From NCBI GenBank assembly GCA_946184715.1, contig CAMHGU010000096.1, positions 1-8,351 on the forward strand: a stretch of DNA of 8,351 bases, written 5' to 3'. A program made the translations under genes and the position numbers. The notes under the pieces are model-generated. The model ran no database searches. It was given only the letters and a program-made list of their open reading frames with translations, and was not told where the DNA came from. Origin of the DNA: an uncultured bacterium. Its GTDB lineage: Bacteria; Bacteroidota; Bacteroidia; Bacteroidales; Muribaculaceae. Below are positions 5,844 to 8,351 of this stretch, in pieces (the stretch's first letter is position 1; each line of letters begins with the position of its first letter).

Positions 5844-7094
5844 TTATTCGCCTTTGATAGCTGCGATGCCGGGAAGTACCTTGCCTTCGATAGCTTCGAG
5901 GAGGGCACCACCACCGGTCGAGATGTAGCTCACTTGGTCGGCCATGCCGAACTTGTTGATGCAGGCAACCGAGTCGCCACCGCCTATGAGCGAGAAGGCG
6001 CCGTTGGCGGTTGCTTTAGCGATAGCGTCGGCGATTGCCTTCGAGCCACCGATGAAGTTGTCGAATTCGAACACGCCTGCGGGGCCGTTCCAGAGGATTG
6101 TCTTGGCGTTCTCGATGGCGGCGGCAAAGGCTTTGCGGGTCTCCGGGCCGGCATCAAGGCCTTCCCAACCTTCGGGAATGGCATTGGCGGGGCACACCTG
6201 GGTCTTGGCGTCGTTGCTGAACGAGTCGGCGGCGATGCAGTCGGTGCCGAGCACGAGGTTCACGCCGTTCTCTTTGGCCTTCTTGATTACGTCGAGCGCT
6301 ACATCGAGCTTATCGAGCTCCACGATAGAGTTGCCGATCTCGCCGCCGAGGGCCTTGGCGAAGGTATAGGTCATACCGCCGCAGAGAATCAGGTTGTCAA
6401 CCTTGCCGAGCAGGTTCTCGATGATGCCTATCTTGGTCGATACTTTCGAGCCGCCCATAATCGCGGTGAAGGGGCGCTTGATGTCGCTGAGAATAGCGTC
6501 AACGGCGTTCACTTCCTTCTCCATCAGGTAGCCGAGCATCTTGTTGTCGGCATCGAAGTAGTCGGCGATGACAGCGGTCGAAGCGTGCTTGCGGTGGGCG
6601 GTGCCGAAGGCGTCCATCACGTAGCAGTCGGCATACGAAGCGAGCGTCTTGGCAAACTCCTTCTGGCTGGCCTTCATAGCCTTCTTGGCCTCATCGTAGT
6701 TGGGGTCGTCTTTCTCGATGCCCACGGGCTTGCCTTCCTCTTCGGGGTAGAAGCGGAGGTTCTCGAGCAGAAGCACCTCGCCGGGCTTCAGAGCAGCGGC
6801 GGCATCCTGTGCTTTGGCGCAGTCGGGGGCGAACTTCACTTCGGTGCCGAGCGCGGCGGCTACGGCGTCGGAAATCTGGCCGAGCGAGAATTTCGGGTTC
6901 ACTTTGCCTTTGGGCTTGCCCATGTGCGACATAATGATGAGCGCACCGCCATCGGCGAGTATCTTCTTAAGGGTGGGGAGGGCACCGCGGATACGGGTGT
7001 CGTCGGTTATCTTACCGTTTTCATCAAGGGGCACATTGAAGTCAACGCGCACAATCGCCTTCTTGCCGGCGAATTTGTAGTTGTCGATAGTCAT
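5844..7094 (-). CDS. pgk: Phosphoglycerate kinase
   Basis: This cytoplasmic glycolytic enzyme transfers phosphate from 1,3-bisphosphoglycerate to ADP, giving ATP and 3-phosphoglycerate. The 416 residues include the expected motifs: VRVDFNVPL at 15-23, TRIRGALPT at 33-41 (substrate arginine R34), SHMGKPKG at 56-63, DAFGTAHRKHAST at 161-173, GGSKVSTKI at 214-222, GPET at 316-319, WNGPAGVFE at 335-343 and GGGDSVACINKFG at 371-383. It is longer than the common ~395-residue form because of extra residues around 118-147, after ENLRFYPEE, a feature I associate with Bacteroidetes PGKs. Lysine 60 stands where most PGKs have the substrate-contacting arginine of SHLGRP. The ATG follows an A/T-rich leader, fitting a highly expressed Bacteroidetes gene. 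It has its own promoter and terminator. Confidence 0.98.
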   Translation of the reverse strand: MTIDNYKFAGKKAIVRVDFNVPLDENGKITDDTRIRGALPTLKKILADGGALIIMSHMGKPKGKVNPKFSLGQISDAVAAALGTEVKFAPDCAKAQDAAAALKPGEVLLLENLRFYPEEEGKPVGIEKDDPNYDEAKKAMKASQKEFAKTLASYADCYVMDAFGTAHRKHASTAVIADYFDADNKMLGYLMEKEVNAVDAILSDIKRPFTAIMGGSKVSTKIGIIENLLGKVDNLILCGGMTYTFAKALGGEIGNSIVELDKLDVALDVIKKAKENGVNLVLGTDCIAADSFSNDAKTQVCPANAIPEGWEGLDAGPETRKAFAAAIENAKTILWNGPAGVFEFDNFIGGSKAIADAIAKATANGAFSLIGGGDSVACINKFGMADQVSYISTGGGALLEAIEGKVLPGIAAIKGE

Positions 7095-7130
7095 ATTAAT
7101 ATTAGTTATTTAGTTGTTGTTCTTAAAACG

Positions 7131-7162
7131 CAAATTTACGAATAATATTTCGGATTTCACAC
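7131..7162 (-). promoter_or_regulatory. Probable promoter of pgk
   Basis: On the minus strand TAAATTTG (complement of 7131-7138) matches the Bacteroidetes -7 element TAnnTTTG. The -33 region is weak: a TGTG-like sequence lies about 20 bases upstream, just outside the prfA stop. Transcription would begin about 30 bases before the ATG, giving an A/T-rich, unstructured leader. No terminator was seen after prfA, so read-through from prfA may add to expression. Confidence 0.6.
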
Positions 7163-7164
7163 TG

Positions 7165-8271
7165 CTACAGCTCGGCCTCTTTCAGTTTTTCGGCATTTTC
7201 GGCTACTATGAGCGCGTCGATTACCTCTTGGATGTCGCCATCCACAAATGCCTGAAGGTTGTACATCGTGTAGCCTATGCGATGGTCGGTCACTCGTCCC
7301 TGCGGATAGTTGTAGGTGCGTATCTTGGCCGACCGGTCGCCAGTCGATACCATCGTCTTGCGGCGCGACGCTATGTCGTCGATATATTTCTGATGCTCTT
7401 TGTCGTAGATAAACGTGCGCAAGCGGGCCAGCGCGCGCTCCTTGTTCTTGGGCTGGTCGCGGGTCTCCGTACACTCGATGAGTATCTCCTGCACCTCGCC
7501 GGTGTTGGGGTTGCGCCAGTGGTAGCGAAGCCTTACTCCTGATTCCACTTTATTGACGTTCTGCCCACCGGCACCGCCCGAGCGGAAGGTGTCCCATTTT
7601 ATCTCGCCTTCGTTAATCTCCACATCGAAAGGCTCGGCCTCGGGTAGCACGGCCACTGAGGCTGCCGAGGTGTGCACGCGGCCCTGGGTCTCGGTGGCCG
7701 GTACGCGCTGCACGCGGTGCACCCCCGATTCGTATTTCAACGTGCCGTACACCTTCTCGCCCGATACCGTGAACACTATCTCCTTGAAGCCGCCGGCCGC
7801 GCCGGGGCTTTCGCTCGACACCTGCACTTTCCAGCCGCGTGCTTCGCAGTATTTCACATACATACGGAACAGGTCGCCGGCGAAGAGCGCCGCTTCATCG
7901 CCGCCCGTGCCGCCGCGTATCTCCACTATGGCGTTGCGGTCGTCCTCCGGGTCTTCGGGAATGAGAAGCAGCTTTATCTCCTCCTCAAGCTCGGGAATGC
8001 GTGCCGTGAGGTTATCCACTTCGGCCTTGGCAAGCTCGCGCAGCTCATCGTCGGCATCGTTGAGCATCGCTTTAGCCTCGTCGAGCTGCTGCAGCGAGCG
8101 CCGGTAGCCGCGTGTCACCGCTAAGAGCTTCTCCAAATCTTTATACTCCTTCGAGAGCCGCACGTAGCGCTTCTGGTCGGCTATCACCGACGGGTCGGTT
8201 ATAAGGGTCGATATCTCTTTAAAGCGGCCTTCGATGCCGTCGAGCCGCGCAAGAATGTTGTTCTCTGCCAT
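7165..8271 (-). CDS. prfA: Peptide chain release factor 1
   Basis: This factor recognises UAA and UAG stop codons in the ribosomal A site and triggers peptide release. The 368 residues (E. coli RF1 has 360) include an N-terminal coiled-coil domain (about 1-105), GGTGGDEA at 120-127, the codon-recognition tripeptide PAT at 191-193 in RVPATETQGRVHTSA, and the catalytic GGQ at 235-237 in RSGGAGGQNVNKVES. PAT marks it as RF1; RF2 has SPF there. The residue after GGQ is asparagine instead of the usual histidine, and the following NKVES is reminiscent of RF2, which I believe is normal for Bacteroidetes RF1. The ATG start is supported by the AENNILARLDG opening and by the promoter just upstream. pgk starts 70 bases downstream on the same strand. 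Confidence 0.98.
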   Translation of the reverse strand: MAENNILARLDGIEGRFKEISTLITDPSVIADQKRYVRLSKEYKDLEKLLAVTRGYRRSLQQLDEAKAMLNDADDELRELAKAEVDNLTARIPELEEEIKLLLIPEDPEDDRNAIVEIRGGTGGDEAALFAGDLFRMYVKYCEARGWKVQVSSESPGAAGGFKEIVFTVSGEKVYGTLKYESGVHRVQRVPATETQGRVHTSAASVAVLPEAEPFDVEINEGEIKWDTFRSGGAGGQNVNKVESGVRLRYHWRNPNTGEVQEILIECTETRDQPKNKERALARLRTFIYDKEHQKYIDDIASRRKTMVSTGDRSAKIRTYNYPQGRVTDHRIGYTMYNLQAFVDGDIQEVIDALIVAENAEKLKEAEL

Positions 8272-8280
8272 AGTTTAAGG

Positions 8281-8294
8281 TTTGCAGCTGCAAA
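8281..8294. repeat. 14-bp perfect palindrome at the prfA start region
   Basis: TTTGCAGCTGCAAA equals its own reverse complement. Its right part (8291-8294) overlaps the TTTG of the prfA -7 element and the rest covers the expected transcription start. It could bind a dimeric regulator or be coincidental. Confidence 0.6.
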
Positions 8295-8322
8295 GTTAGT
8301 GCAAGGCGAGCGCAATGCCAAA
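8291..8322 (-). promoter_or_regulatory. Bacteroidetes-type promoter of prfA
   Basis: On the minus strand TTTG (complement of 8319-8322) is followed after exactly 20 bases by TAACTTTG (complement of 8291-8298). Both elements and the spacing match the Bacteroidetes consensus. Transcription would start near 8284, leaving a leader of about 13 bases with no Shine-Dalgarno sequence before the prfA ATG. Confidence 0.8.
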
Positions 8323-8338
8323 TTTATTTGAGCATTGC
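8312..8338. repeat. Inverted repeat over the prfA -33 element
   Basis: GCAATGCCAAAT (8312-8323) pairs with ATTTG-A-GCATTGC (8326-8338): 12 matching base pairs with a single unpaired A at 8331 and a two-base centre. It covers the -33 element and the upstream flank of the prfA promoter, a typical operator position. It could also be a hairpin ending a transcript from the neighbouring gene beyond the window edge. Confidence 0.55.
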
Positions 8339-8351
8339 CAAGCCGCCGCCT

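Noticed and set aside
5934..7145. Long plus-strand open frame (403 codons) opposite pgk
   Set aside because: It lies fully antisense to a complete, motif-perfect pgk. Its translation has no recognisable domain, and long antisense frames are expected in GC-rich coding DNA.

Overview
The window looks like ordinary chromosome from a GC-rich member of the Bacteroidales, most likely Muribaculaceae-like. The evidence is the Bacteroidetes -33/-7 promoter form (TTG or TTTG, 20 bases, then TAnnTTTG) upstream of three genes, the absence of strong Shine-Dalgarno sites, a DUF4492 gene next to cydAB, and the lineage-typical forms of PrfA, PGK and CydB. The family assignment is inferred from remembered protein features, not from a search.

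Layout, plus strand: (1) Bases 1-1482 hold the 3' part of a TonB-dependent outer-membrane receptor whose start lies outside the window. (2) Bases 1483-1811 are non-coding. They contain three tandem copies of a 28-bp hairpin-bearing repeat, a degenerate 9-bp repeat, a GC-rich dyad and a clear promoter. (3) From this promoter runs a compact unit: a small single-pass DUF4492 membrane protein, cydA and cydB (cytochrome bd quinol oxidase), and a YigZ/IMPACT-family gene that starts with GTG 9 bases after cydB. The bd oxidase takes electrons from quinol and reduces oxygen to water. In gut Bacteroidales it lets an anaerobe scavenge or use traces of oxygen. DUF4492 is a candidate accessory subunit; YigZ has no obvious role in respiration.

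Layout, minus strand: (4) A small four-helix membrane protein of unknown function overlaps the 3' end of the YigZ gene tail to tail by 14 bp. (5) pgk (phosphoglycerate kinase, glycolysis) has its own promoter and a good intrinsic terminator. (6) prfA (peptide chain release factor 1) has an excellent promoter surrounded by inverted repeats near the right edge.

No mobile element, CRISPR array, tRNA, rRNA or defence system is visible, and no clearly new system. The points most worth a second look are the DUF4492-cydAB pairing, the departures of CydB from E. coli residues linked to proton transfer, the frame-rotating 28-bp repeat, and the inverted repeats at the cyd and prfA promoters.
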